NCBI GenBank assembly: GCA_002189035.1
Contig: NEEC01000007.1
Coordinates: 3,038,001 to 3,102,000, forward strand
DNA: 64,000 bases
From: Utricularia gibba
Taxonomy: Eukaryota; Streptophyta; Magnoliopsida; Lamiales; Lentibulariaceae
Direction of reading: 5' to 3'
Positions 45,634-56,709 of this stretch are shown one piece after another (position 1 is the stretch's first letter; every line of letters begins with the position of its first letter). A program made the position numbers and the translations under genes. Below the pieces are notes generated by a model. The model worked only from the letters and a program-made list of their open reading frames with translations, was not told the origin of the DNA and made no database searches.

Positions 45634-47762
45634 GAGCATCTTCATTGCTGGGCGCCCAAATCCGATGTGGCGCCCAGCTCAGCTTTGTCCGTCATTATTA
45701 TTGGTCCGTTCACCAATGTAATGATAATAAATGTCCGCAAAAAATGAGTCCTCGCCCCTTTTATTTCCACGGACAAAAACTCCTGTATATCTAAACCTAA
45801 TTCTTTTTCTCTATCTTCCTTCCGTCTTCCTTCTACAACTACGTCAAATTTCTTCGAAGGTAACAAATAGGTTTTTGAATTTCATAAAATCTTGCTCATA
45901 AGTACTTTGAAGATGTGGATATGATTAATTTCTTTATTAATGCTTATTTTGGCATCATAAATTATGTATTTGTTTTTTTAAAACCTTAAATCTAATAAAA
46001 TTGATTATATTTGTCTAATTTGTGTTTTTGAAGTAGTTATATTGCTATTTGGAAATCATTTATATTTTTTTACACTACTAGAATTATTTGAACAACTAAT
46101 CATGATGTAGAATTATTTTTTAGAAATGATACCATGCATTTCATTTAATTTTTTTCATTTATCATTATTTTCAAGCCAAAGCTACTCCAATTTTCTGAAT
46201 GTTGGTTTATTGATATGAATTTGTTTACATGGAATTAAGTTGATTTATTTATGTGTTAGTTTGGGATATTTGATGGCATTGTTTATGTGTTTACATTGTT
46301 TATATATATTTTGCATTTTTTTAATGTAGCCACAATGAGTTTGATGGCAAGATGGACTGATGAAAAAATTAGTATTTTAGTTTTAGTTTGGTTAAACACT
46401 TCTGTTAATTAAATTTCTGGCAACTCTCAAAAAGCGAATCTTTTTTGGAAAGCTATAGCTTCCTTCTACTGTGATGGAATAAAGACCAATACCAACAATG
46501 CAAAGTTTTGAGATTCTAAAGCATTAAGGAAGAAATGGGGAGAGCTAAATGCAGATGTGCAGCATTTTTTTGGCATATATGATAGTATTGAATGCAGACA
46601 TCCTAACGGTCACAATAACAATGATTTCACTGACATGGCTTTTAAGCAATATAAGGAGGTCCTTCGCAAACCTTTCATGTATTTCGTGGCTTGGAAAATA
46701 TTGCGTGATCAACCAAAGTGAAGAACAGTAAAGTTTTTTTCTTGTATTATATCTAACTATTAATTCTAGTAACCTATTGTTTGAAACTGATATAAACAAT
46801 ACAAGAAAGAAGAAAAAGAAAGTAAACATAACATCATATTCCTCATCGATACAATTGGCTATGGCTCCAAACATGGAAGAAGGAGAGGATTTAGAGACTC
46901 CAACTCTAAAGCATCCCATTGGTCAAAAGAGTGCTAAAAAACGTCTACTTCGAGGTAGTCCTTCGAGAGGCATTTCTGAAGAGAAAAGAGCTATAGTGAA
47001 ACTTTTGATTGACAAGTTAAATGAATATAAATTGGAGATAGCAAGACACAATGACTTGTTTCAGCAACATATATCTGTTAACAATGCACAAGTTTTAGTC
47101 AACTCCACACATGAGTTGAGGCTACTGATCAATATGGATATGCCAAAAATGAATGACTTCCAGAAGAAGTTGTACAGTGAGGCATGTAGCCGTGCATTAT
47201 TTAGTATGACTGCTTCAGGTTCTATTCATGATAAGCCTTCATCAAACATCAAGGTATTGCCCCTTCGGTCGAATACTTTGTGAATGGAAAGAAATATGAC
47301 ATGAGATATTATTTAGCTGATAGTATTTATCCTGAATGTCCTATTTTCATGAAAACTATTACTCTTCCACAAAATTCGAAAACAAGCTAATTTGCTACTA
47401 CTCAAGAAAGTGGAAGGAAGGATGTAGAAAGAGCATTTGGAGTGCTTCAAGCAAGATTTGGGATCATTTGCTCACCAGCTCGAATATGGGATCATCAAAT
47501 GCTTATCGATATTATGTATACGGTAAAAATTTTACACAATATAATAGTGGAAGATAAAGGTGATGAGGAGTAGCCAAGCCCTAAAATTATGATCAAATTA
47601 ATGCTGGATAACTGCCCAACCTTCTGGGACAAAATATTCATGCTTTTGAAGACTATCTTGATAGAGTTATAAAATTTAGAGAAAAAGCGTTGCACACACA
47701 ACTCAAGACGGACTTGATCAATCACATTTGGGCTAAGTGTAGTTAATTTAAAGTGTCTCATA
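45634..47762 (+). mobile_element. PIF/Harbinger transposon relic (MYB-like ORF plus transposase tail)
   Basis: The left end AGAGCATCTTCATTGCTGGG at 45634, preceded by TAA, resembles Harbinger-type terminal repeats. From about 46335 a decayed MYB/SANT-like ORF reads RWTDEKI, GNSQKANLFWKAI, ALRKKWGELN and ECRHPNGHNNNDF, with stops. 46807-47283 continues as the C-terminal region typical of these ORFs (a NAM-associated type domain, with EEKRAIVKLLIDKLNEYK). 47283-47730 then gives only the last part of a DDE transposase (VNGKKYDMRYYLADSIYPE, RKDVERAFGVLQARF, ILHNIIVEDKGDEE). The first two-thirds of the transposase and its leading catalytic aspartates are missing, and no right terminal repeat was found. 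The element is therefore immobile on its own. Confidence 0.8.
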
Positions 47763-50700
47763 TTAAGTTGTTTCTTATGTTGTATGGTTAAGTGTCCCCC
47801 TCATGAATCTATTTGGGTTTGTTAAGAAATCAATGTGATTATATGGTTAACATAGTTTAATGACTAATGAGCATGCTTGTCTCTTTTAGTCTCAAGATAC
47901 TACTTGATGCTTAACTACTCATAATAAAGTGAAACAAAACTAAACCATAAACATCATTATCCACACATTCATGTCACGGCTTAGCACATATAAAGTAAAC
48001 AGTAGTACGAAATCAAAATAGTTCCAACAAAACACTAAAATAGTATTGCCGATCTACTCACAACTGAGAATAGTTCCTAATAAACAAAAAAAGTTCATAG
48101 ATAAGCTCGATTCTTCGTTTCGTCTCTCTTCTTCTTCATGGTTGTTTTACAATTTTTCTTCCAAATTCACTTTTCCATAATTGTGTTATATGTTGTTCAA
48201 AGTGGTATTTCCCTTATCTTTCTTTATTATTTTCAAAAAAATTTCTTTTCCATTTTCTTGAGATTTTTTGATTCTTTTTTCTCTCTTTTGTCCCATCTTC
48301 TTGCTATCTCCATTGTATATTTTAGGTTCTTTGGGATTTGTATTGTTGAAAACATGTTGTATTATTCAAAGAAATTTATTAGAAAAAAGATTGAGACTAA
48401 ATCTAGTCCCAATCAGGAGTAAAATACCTAATCAAATTGTGAATCAAAAAAATGTCAAATATTTAACAAAATCTTAATTTTGCATAATGATAATTGTCAA
48501 TTTCCTAATTTAAAATTACTAAAAAAACATGTGTTATCAATAAGATAACTATTTTCTTAAATTTTATAATTAGAGCTATATATTTTTAACTATTTTATCT
48601 TTAAAAAGATGATCATTCAAAGTAATAGTGATGAACCCCAACAAGATGATGAAGATCATTTGAAGAATGATGAAGATGTTGTACGAGTAAACACTTTGGA
48701 TAGTAAGAGTAAGAAGATTGAAACTTTATTTAAAACTCTACTCAACGTTATTTGAATCAAACTTAGGGTTGAAGAATTGCTATCAAAGGAATTCAACTAC
48801 TTGAAGTTGGATCTATTTTAGAACCCAAAATATCTCTTCATTTTTTTTGTGTGTTATTGGATTTAGTAGTCTTTTCTTTTTCTTTAGTTTGGGTTTAATA
48901 ATGTTAGAGTTCAATTCTATAATATAAATATTCTAAAGATGTAATTTTGGAAGTATCTTTAACTTATGTCATAAGTCTTGTGAAGAATTTACTCTTTTTT
49001 TTAGTGGTTGAACAATCTTAACTTATCAAGTTCTTAAGTTTGTAATATCCAACAATTATTATTTCTAATTCATTCTCTATTTGAAATGTGGTTCCTTATT
49101 TCTCCTTTCTTTTATAGTCTGATTGTAAAAGATTCATTTCTTTGAAAATAAATTTGGATGGATTTTTTTCTAAACATCAAATATTCTGATGTTCGTAGGT
49201 TATTAATCTTTATAAATTAGAGGGTCACATCAAATAGTACACCATTGAAAAATCATACCACATAGATTGTAATGATGAATAGCTAGAGCCTCCATGGCAC
49301 CTTGATTGAGGTGTATTTTGGGATCCTTGAAAATTATCAAAAAAAAAAAGCTAAAACACACTTTATTATTATTATTTTTTTAAAAAAGCATCTCTCTTTT
49401 CTATTTAAAAGAAAATTGGCTTTTAATTTTTATACAATAACACGCATGGAATAACTTTTAGACATGATTAAAGACACTACCGAAGACGCCTAAGTGGAAA
49501 GGTTGTTGTGCATCCATCCATGCGTAGAAGAAAGAACGTAGACCCCGACGACCAAAATTCGGGCTTTATTGTGATATAATGCAACTGTCCCGCGTGGTAA
49601 ACCTGACCGGGCCAGCAAACCACACCGGCCCGAAAGAACTCAAAAAAAAGCCCGCAATAGAGGCGGGCCGGCCTGCCAACAAAAAGCTCCCTTTCTATTC
49701 TACTTGTGCTTGCCACTCATCAGAGGATCTCTGGTAACATTTATATTTTTGCTTCTATAAAAAGTATTTTAAAAATAATTTTAATATTAAAAATGAGAGG
49801 TTTTTTTAATTTCAAAATACGCCTAATTTTTTAAGAAATTACAAACATTTATATTTTATTCGAATCACATCTCGAAAATTTAAAAATTTTTAGGATCTGT
49901 TTTGAAACAATTTTTCTTTTTGAAAACAATTACTTTAAAAGTAGTTTTTTTATCAAATAAGACTAATTTATATTTCAAAAAATATTTAGGAAGTTGAAAA
50001 TCTTTCAATTTTTATTTTTTTAAAAACATTTTTCGAAAAGTAATTTTTAAGAAATCATAGTAAACATAGGTTTAGTGTGAAGGTGGAGTAGAGGACCCGA
50101 TGGAACAAGTATGGGGATCCTTGTCACACAAGCTGGTGTGATTGCCTCCATTACACTAAGTGGGCCCCGGGACCAGGCGGGGCGTCGACCCGGACCAATT
50201 CAAAGCCACCCGGGCCCGGGGCCTCGCAAGGGTAGTAAGTAAATCCCACAATTTGTTGGAGTGGTTGGATCATTATCAAGGATCAATAAATAAATCTGCT
50301 CCCACCCTCCCCCAATGATGAGATGCCACGCAAGCCTCCAACACCGCCCATGCCGTGCCATTATCACACACTCCCTTCTTTTTTCCTTTTTAATTGAATA
50401 AACATAATAATAAATTATTATGATGATTATGATTACTATTATTATTATTATGTTTTTCGGGAATGTGGTAGCGCACGTAAATAAGAAAAAACACCCACCC
50501 ACCCGGTCAAGGAGACACGTGTGAGAAAGCGTGGGACCCAGGGCGAGCATCACGAAGGAAAGGAGATTGCACCGCACCGCCTACGAGAGAACTGGAGGAG
50601 GGGCCTCCATGACTCCAAGGATGATTCTAACCAACTGTGTCAGAAAAATCATTTTTGATGGTGTAATAAAATTTTTTTAATTTAATGTGTGAGATAGAAT

Positions 50701-50900
50701 ATATTGATGTCAATTTTTCTAAATGACTATGCTTCAAAAATAGCAATGTCCATAACCCAATATAGAATTTTTCGACTGCATTGTTCAATAGGAGCATATT
50801 TTTTGGTATGTGCTAACAAGTGAAAATATAGAATTTGAGTGCAACTACTTTTAAAAGAATAAATGCTTGATGGTGTAAACAAAAGTTAATTTGAAAAAAT
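47763..50900. other. Gene-poor spacer
   Basis: Mostly AT-rich. 48,608-48,760 contains a short acidic open stretch (DEPQQDDEDHLKNDEDV) that I do not recognise and that stops quickly. 49,470-49,740 is a GC-richer island with repeated GGGCCGG/CCGGCCC. 50,050-50,600 is another (CCACCCGGGCCCGGGGCC near 50,206), with an ATT microsatellite at 50,438. No gene could be supported. Confidence 0.35.
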
Positions 50901-52180
50901 GCAAATTGTGGGTTGGGGCAGCTCAGAGCAGAGAAAAGGGGATGGTTCGTTCATAAATTGAGTCGTAGGATGGATGGATGGATGGATCTTGTAGTGAAAA
51001 GGAGAGGGCGGAGGTACCATTGACGATGCGCGCGGTACGACTCCGAGTGCCGCTTTCGAAAGCAACGGCTACGCAACTTTCCTTGACGTGACCCTGCCTC
51101 TCTCTCTGTGTCTGTCCTGTCCTGGGAGGGGAGTTTCTTCTTCTTTTCACCCCAATTCCAAAATGCACGCCGCATTAGGACTAGGGAATAGGGATCCCCT
51201 CCCTCCAGTTTTCCGAAAACGGCGCGGTGCCCCTCCCTTCCCCTTCCCCTTCCGCTTTCGCTTTCGCTTTCTAGATCGGGGGCCGGACCGGAGGGAGGAG
51301 CAGCTGCGGGTGCGGGACACGGATGGATTTTCAAGCTTAATAAAAAAAAACACACACACACACAATTGTGAAAAAGAGCAGAGGAGATGATATGCGCCTC
51401 GCCTGCTCCTGCGCATTTGGGACGGGACGCACATCAGATCATAACTAGCTAATTTGTACATAATCTTTCCAATCTTCACCTATTCTAAATCTGTTAATTA
51501 AATACAAAAAAAATATATCTATTAAATATAATTATAATATCAACCAAGGAACATAAATCCAACAAATTGTCGGGTCGGGGTGTTTCTTTTCTTTGACGAG
51601 AAAATAAATATAAAGATAAAAGATTGCAAAGAGTTTTTAATGGTATGATAAGGCTTGCTAGATTCTTGGAATCATCACTTGTTATATATAGTTTAAAGGT
51701 GTGTTGGTTGGCATGCGAGCGATACAACATGAATAGTGAGTGTATCCAGTATCCTATTCCTTGTTGTTAGGTTGGGAGGACGCGACGCGATCACATTTCC
51801 TCCCTCCCTCCAGTCCCGGGGATGGCCCACCAACACCAACGACAACATCAACTTAATTTATATTCCAATTAAATATAAATCCACTGTGCAGGCACAGTCA
51901 TGCAGGCAGGCAGGCAGGCAGCTGCTGGGACCCACACTCAAGGTCAAGCCTCGGCGCATCCCTTCCCTCCCTTGGATGCCTCTGCTGCTGCTGCTGCTGC
52001 TGCATTCCATTGGTTGGTCGGTTCCCGACTGGCGCCTTTGCTTTGCCAGTCCACCACGCGGCCTCTGCTGCTGCTGCTGCTGCATCGGATACCCATTTCC
52101 CAGTTCCAGTTCCAGTGTGCTGTAAATAACAAAATTAATATTTACAGAATCTCTCCAGGTGGATGATGAAACAAACTTAG
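50901..52180. repeat. GC-rich island packed with microsatellites
   Basis: Short tandem repeats cluster in 1.2 kb: (GGAT)n at 50967-50988, C4T2/CTTTCG hexamers at 51238-51272, (CA)n at 51351-51364, (GGCA)n at 51902-51921, and two CTG arrays of about seven units at 51982-52002 and 52064-52083. Both CTG arrays share the flanks GCCT and CAT, so one looks like a copy of the other about 82 bp away. CT-rich stretches resemble a plant 5' leader, but no credible coding exon follows. It could be a promoter, an untranslated exon or a non-coding RNA locus. Confidence 0.5.
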
Positions 52181-52549
52181 GGTTGGTTAATGAGGGGGAA
52201 ATGAGTGCCCAAGGTTACCATCACATGGACCGGACTGACTGGGACTTAGTTCCTCTTTTACCCTCATTTATACCTACTAATGAATGAGTGAGTTACCCAT
52301 CAGTCAAAAGTCAAACCAAACCCCTGATTAATTAATTATTTAATTAAGCACTCTCACCACCCACTAATTAATATACCTATTTTGCCTTGCAAACTAAAGA
52401 TGGGGTGTGGGGGGCCAATTTTAAACATGTACATCTCTCCCACATAAATTTGAGTTACGCACATCCTCAAAAAATCTTTTCCAAATTGGGCATCCTTCAT
52501 TTAACTATTTACAATAAATTTTCAATGTATCTTGTGAAATAACGTATTT

Positions 52550-53800
52550 AATGGGTAATGTCCAAACCCCTCTAAATATCGATTAATGATAATAAGCAAC
52601 GTTCATACCTCTATGGACGCCAATTAACGATGATAAGCAATACTCGGACTTCTTTGAAAATAGTTTAGTAATAATAAATAACGTTCATATCCTTCCAGGT
52701 ACTGATAGATGATATTAAGTAATATCTATACCTATTTGAGCATTAATTAGTGATAATAAATAGCGCTCAAGATGCCATTTAGTGCTAATAAGCAATGTCC
52801 ACACTCTTATAGTGCCAATTAGTGATAATAAGCAATGCCACAGCCATTCTTAATATTGACTAGTGAAAAATACACAATGTCCATACCCTTTTGGATGTTG
52901 ATTGGCGATAATAAACAACATTCAAACCCTAAAAGACATCCTTTAGTGATAATAAGCAGGAGAAATATGAACATCATTTAGGGCATAGTTTGCATCATTT
53001 ATTTTATAACTTCTACTTAATTCATAAGTAGAAGTTATTGGATAAGTAGAATCCAAATAAGTAGTTGTGGTCTATACAACCTATCATTTATTCATAAAGA
53101 AACAAATATATTTCAATTTCGTTCATATTTGATGTATTGGAAGTGAATGTATTTGTTTGAATAAGTTGATGACTTATTTTGATAAGTAAGATAAATGTAA
53201 CTTATAAAATAATTTGAGTTTTAAGTAGAAATGTCGACAAATTTAAAATAAGTAAAAGTTAAGTATAAGTTTGAGTAGAAGTTATAAATAAGTAAAAGTT
53301 AAGTATAAGTTTGAGTAGAAGTTATAAATAAGTAAAAGTTAAGTATAAGTTTGAGTAGAAGCTACATAAATAATTTTAACTTTTACTTAAAGTTATAAGT
53401 TGAAAAATAAGTAATGCATATTACATCTTTAATGATGAGTGTATTATAAGAGTGAGTAATGTATTTTGAATATGTGGAAAATAGTCAATCCACATGTAAA
53501 AATTTGTTCTTAATATGTGAGAAAGAAAAAGTAAATGATCATTTTTGTAACAAAGTCATAAGCAATATCGAGATCGCTCTTAATGTTGCCTAATGATAAT
53601 AAGCAGTGCTCAAATCCTATTTGGTGTTGCCTAATGATAATGAAGAGCACCTACACCTCATGTGGATGTTATATGATGATAGTGAGTAACATTCACGATG
53701 ATTTCAGAAATTTTGTTAATTTTATTTTTAAAATTAAAAATATTCTTCTTGTTTGGATAATAAGCAGAATTTAGATGATTAACAATGTCCAAATTGTTTT
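52550..53800. repeat. Degenerate minisatellite, unit about 40 bp, split by an insertion
   Basis: The core GTGATAATAAGCAATGTCCATACC recurs with a spacing of 33-42 bp from about 52588 to 52960 (cores near 52588, 52628, 52669, 52708, 52749, 52782, 52824, 52863, 52905, 52944). It resumes from about 53559 to 53780 after an unrelated 0.5-kb insertion. Units vary by substitutions and small indels, so the array is old. It has no coding potential. Confidence 0.75.
52981..53426. mobile_element. MITE-like insertion with internal exact 40-bp triplication
   Basis: The left end GGGCATAGTTTGCATCATTT, then ATTTTATAACTT, is matched in inverted form by the right end near 53,385-53,426 (AAGTT...AAAAATAAGTAATGCATATTAC). 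The interior is AT-rich, with many ATAAGTAGAAGTTAT palindromic words. Inside, a 40-bp unit beginning AGTAAAAGTTAAGTATAAGT is repeated head-to-tail at 53251, 53291 and 53331 (the third copy partial) with no mismatch. The insertion interrupts the minisatellite. Confidence 0.6.
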
Positions 53801-56160
53801 TTCAATATTATAAAAGGCAATTCAACAATAACGATTTCATAACTTATTTCAAATAATTATTGGATCTTTTAAATTAATACCCATTGTTCGGATCATATGA
53901 ATTACAAGATACATCATTTGAAAACATGATCTCATATATAATAAATGTTGATTAAATATAAAATATATGATATAATCCAATTTATAATTTTAATTTAACA
54001 ACAACATGTTAAATTGAATAACTTAACACCACCATTCTATCATTCAAGTGTGGGTTTTCATAACTTATAAATATATTGGTTGTATTCTCATGAATTTTTT
54101 ATTCTTCCATCTACTTTCATCTTATTCAAAATTGAATCCTAGTCTTTGTATCCTAGCATATGAATTCGAGGGGAATCATTGACAAAATATTTTATTTAGG
54201 TAATATTATTAAATATTCTGACAATTACAGAGTTTATAATATTTATTATAAACTTTTTTGAATATGAATTTTTCGGGATGTGATGCCATACTTAAATGAC
54301 GGTTTAATTTTAATCTTGAATAAAATAAGAAAATTATTCTCATACCTCTAAAAACACAGAAATTCATATTAAAATCATAATTTTCATAGCAAAACAGATA
54401 TATTTTCTCAACTAAACCAACTAACAATTATATGTTATCAACTACACTTACACAGTATCAAAATTATTAAGCTTATTATCTAAAACTTATTTAGAATAAT
54501 TATTTGGGTGCTGCTTATTATAGAAAATTATGTTGAATACAACTTAGTATTACTAGCTCATGGGGGACTGGGTGGTGATGATTTGCATTAAGCGATGTTC
54601 ATAAATACTTGTCTAAATTATTTTTAATTTTGAAGAGTAATGCAATTTCAGTATAATAAAGAAGATAAATATTCGTTTGAAAATGTTATTACATGACTCG
54701 AAATCTAGATTAATAATATTTACGAACTTATTTTGCATAACTAATGAGTTTTAGATCAATGTATAATATATCATTTAATTACGTAATTGTGACATCACTC
54801 TTCCCGTTACTTCATTAATCAAAAGATTGTATATTCACCTTTTGTGATTGTAACACATTTGAGAATTTAATAATACATGTTAAATATTTTATATCACTTT
54901 ATATAATGTTTATGCAGTGAAAACGAAAAATAATAAAATTATTATCGATTTTAAAAATATATGTTAAAAATAAATACATTATTTCATAAAATATAATTTC
55001 ATGTCAATGTATTTTATGAAATATCAAATTTCGTGTAAATAGCTAAATGAAGAATGAGCAATTTGCAAAAGACATATTTCAAATTAACCCAAAGATGAGG
55101 AGGTGGGGGGTCGGAAGGGAAATAAGATTAAAAGGGAGGGGGGAATCTTTAATAAAAAAACAACCGTCTGAGGGAGCAGTAGTACTAAAACGATGGATGA
55201 GGGAAAGCAACAGGAGCGTGGCTGATTGGGGAGCCAATCAGGTGCAGCGGCAGCGTACTGTACCTACAGCGTAGACGCGCCAGGCCACGCCACACTCGGA
55301 TCATGAGCTGGAGGCCACGATGCGCAAACAAAGTGAACTTACCGGATTTCATATACATTGCCAAGGTCACTTTAAAAAAGTGGTGGGGAGGTGAAATATA
55401 GGAGGAGGAGGAGGAGGAGCAAGACAACAAGGGTAAGGGATCATCAGACGGTTGAGGGGGGCACAGCACCGCACTGCACTCCAGGACCAGATGAGATTTT
55501 GGTTGCTGCAGTAATTGTTCTCCCGAAAAAATAAGGATCTAGCTGATGGTAATTGTTCTTTGGAGCTTTGCAACGTCTTGGTGAGGTTAGCGACACCAGA
55601 GCAGAAAGAGGACAACGACCTAAACCCCACCCATATTCACCTCTTTTCGAAAAGAGCAGTCACACTCAACGGAAACTGCATTTGCAAGGTGGAGATGCTC
55701 TGCATGACCAGAAAAGCAAGACCCAGATGCCCATTTCTGTATATTTGATTCTGGGAGGCTCCCCGCATTGCTGCTGCTGGTAAATTGATTGACTGTGGGT
55801 TGTGTCAAGGCAGCATTTCTGGTACATTTGATTTGCTTTTTCTGGAGGGAATTGGCGGAGGAGTGTTTGCTTGAGGGCTTGGGGGTGGGACTTTTGTGGC
55901 TACGTTGGTTTTCGCGTTTCCTCCTCCCCACACAGCCCACCGGAGCGAAGCGGTGTGATTTTGCGATTCATCTTTTCTTCAAGGAAAAAAAAAAAAAACT
56001 TTTCTCTCTCCTGCTCCACTACAACATTTATTTCTTTGCTTCTCTATCTATTTCTCTTCTATCCCAGTTTTTGTGTCGGCTTGCATCCAGTTGCCTACGT
56101 TCTCTGCTCTGGGTTTTGACTTCTGGCCTTCTTTTTTTCTCGTTTCCTTGCCAGCTTAGC
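53801..56160. other. AT-rich spacer and FPP promoter region
   Basis: 53,800-55,030 is AT-rich with no gene. From 55,080 GC content rises. A (GGA)n microsatellite lies at 55401-55419 and a CT-rich, leader-like stretch at 55,990-56,160, which probably belongs to the FPP promoter and 5' leader. Transposon signatures were not seen. Confidence 0.4.
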
Positions 56161-56197
56161 ATTAGCTGTTGTGGGTGTCTGAATCATTCCTTCTTCG

Positions 56198-56700
56198 GTG
56201 AGAAATGATGGCTTCCTGTTATATTTCAATAGCGTTTCAGACATCTTCTTTATTTGGTCTGCGTGCTCACGGTTGATGCTAATTTCGTATCTAGTTTGTG
56301 CGTGTTTCAGGTAACTTTTTTGTTGTAAATCTTGATAGGGAGTGTAAATGACCGAGCCTTCTCACCTTTCATTGTGATGGCTTTTAAGCGGGAATGTCGT
56401 ATTCGCAGTGGTGTGATTGATTGATTCTGGTGGTCTATGCTTTTCACAGAGCAATCGCCTATTGTTTTATTGACGTAGTTGCTGGGTGATGACAAGCAAA
56501 ATAAAATCATCATCTTTAATGGGAGATTTGACTTGGGATCTTGCATTTGTATCTTCCTATTGTCTGCCTATCTCTGAAATGTGCTCAGCAAAAATGTAAT
56601 CTGGGTTTGTGGCATATAGTGATTGTGCCGCTATTATCTGGTCAGCGCATTCTTCTGTGATTGCCCGTGACCTGATTCTGCTCATTGTCATTCATTTCAG
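56198..56700 (+). promoter_or_regulatory. 5' leader intron of the FPP gene
   Basis: A donor TTCTTCG|GTGAGAAATG at 56198 and an acceptor TTCATTTCAG|TAGCTTCC ending at 56700 define a 503-bp intron that stops 9 bp before the ATG at 56710. Leader introns this close to the start often enhance expression in plants; here that is inference. Confidence 0.5.
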
Positions 56701-56709
56701 TAGCTTCCA

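Noticed and set aside
48138-48477. A 94-codon Phe-rich open frame
   Set aside because: It is T-rich low-complexity sequence with no start context, homology or neighbours to support a gene.
51736-52166. Poly-Leu, poly-Ala and poly-Cys ORFs
   Set aside because: They are translations of the CTG microsatellites in different frames, with no supporting splice structure.
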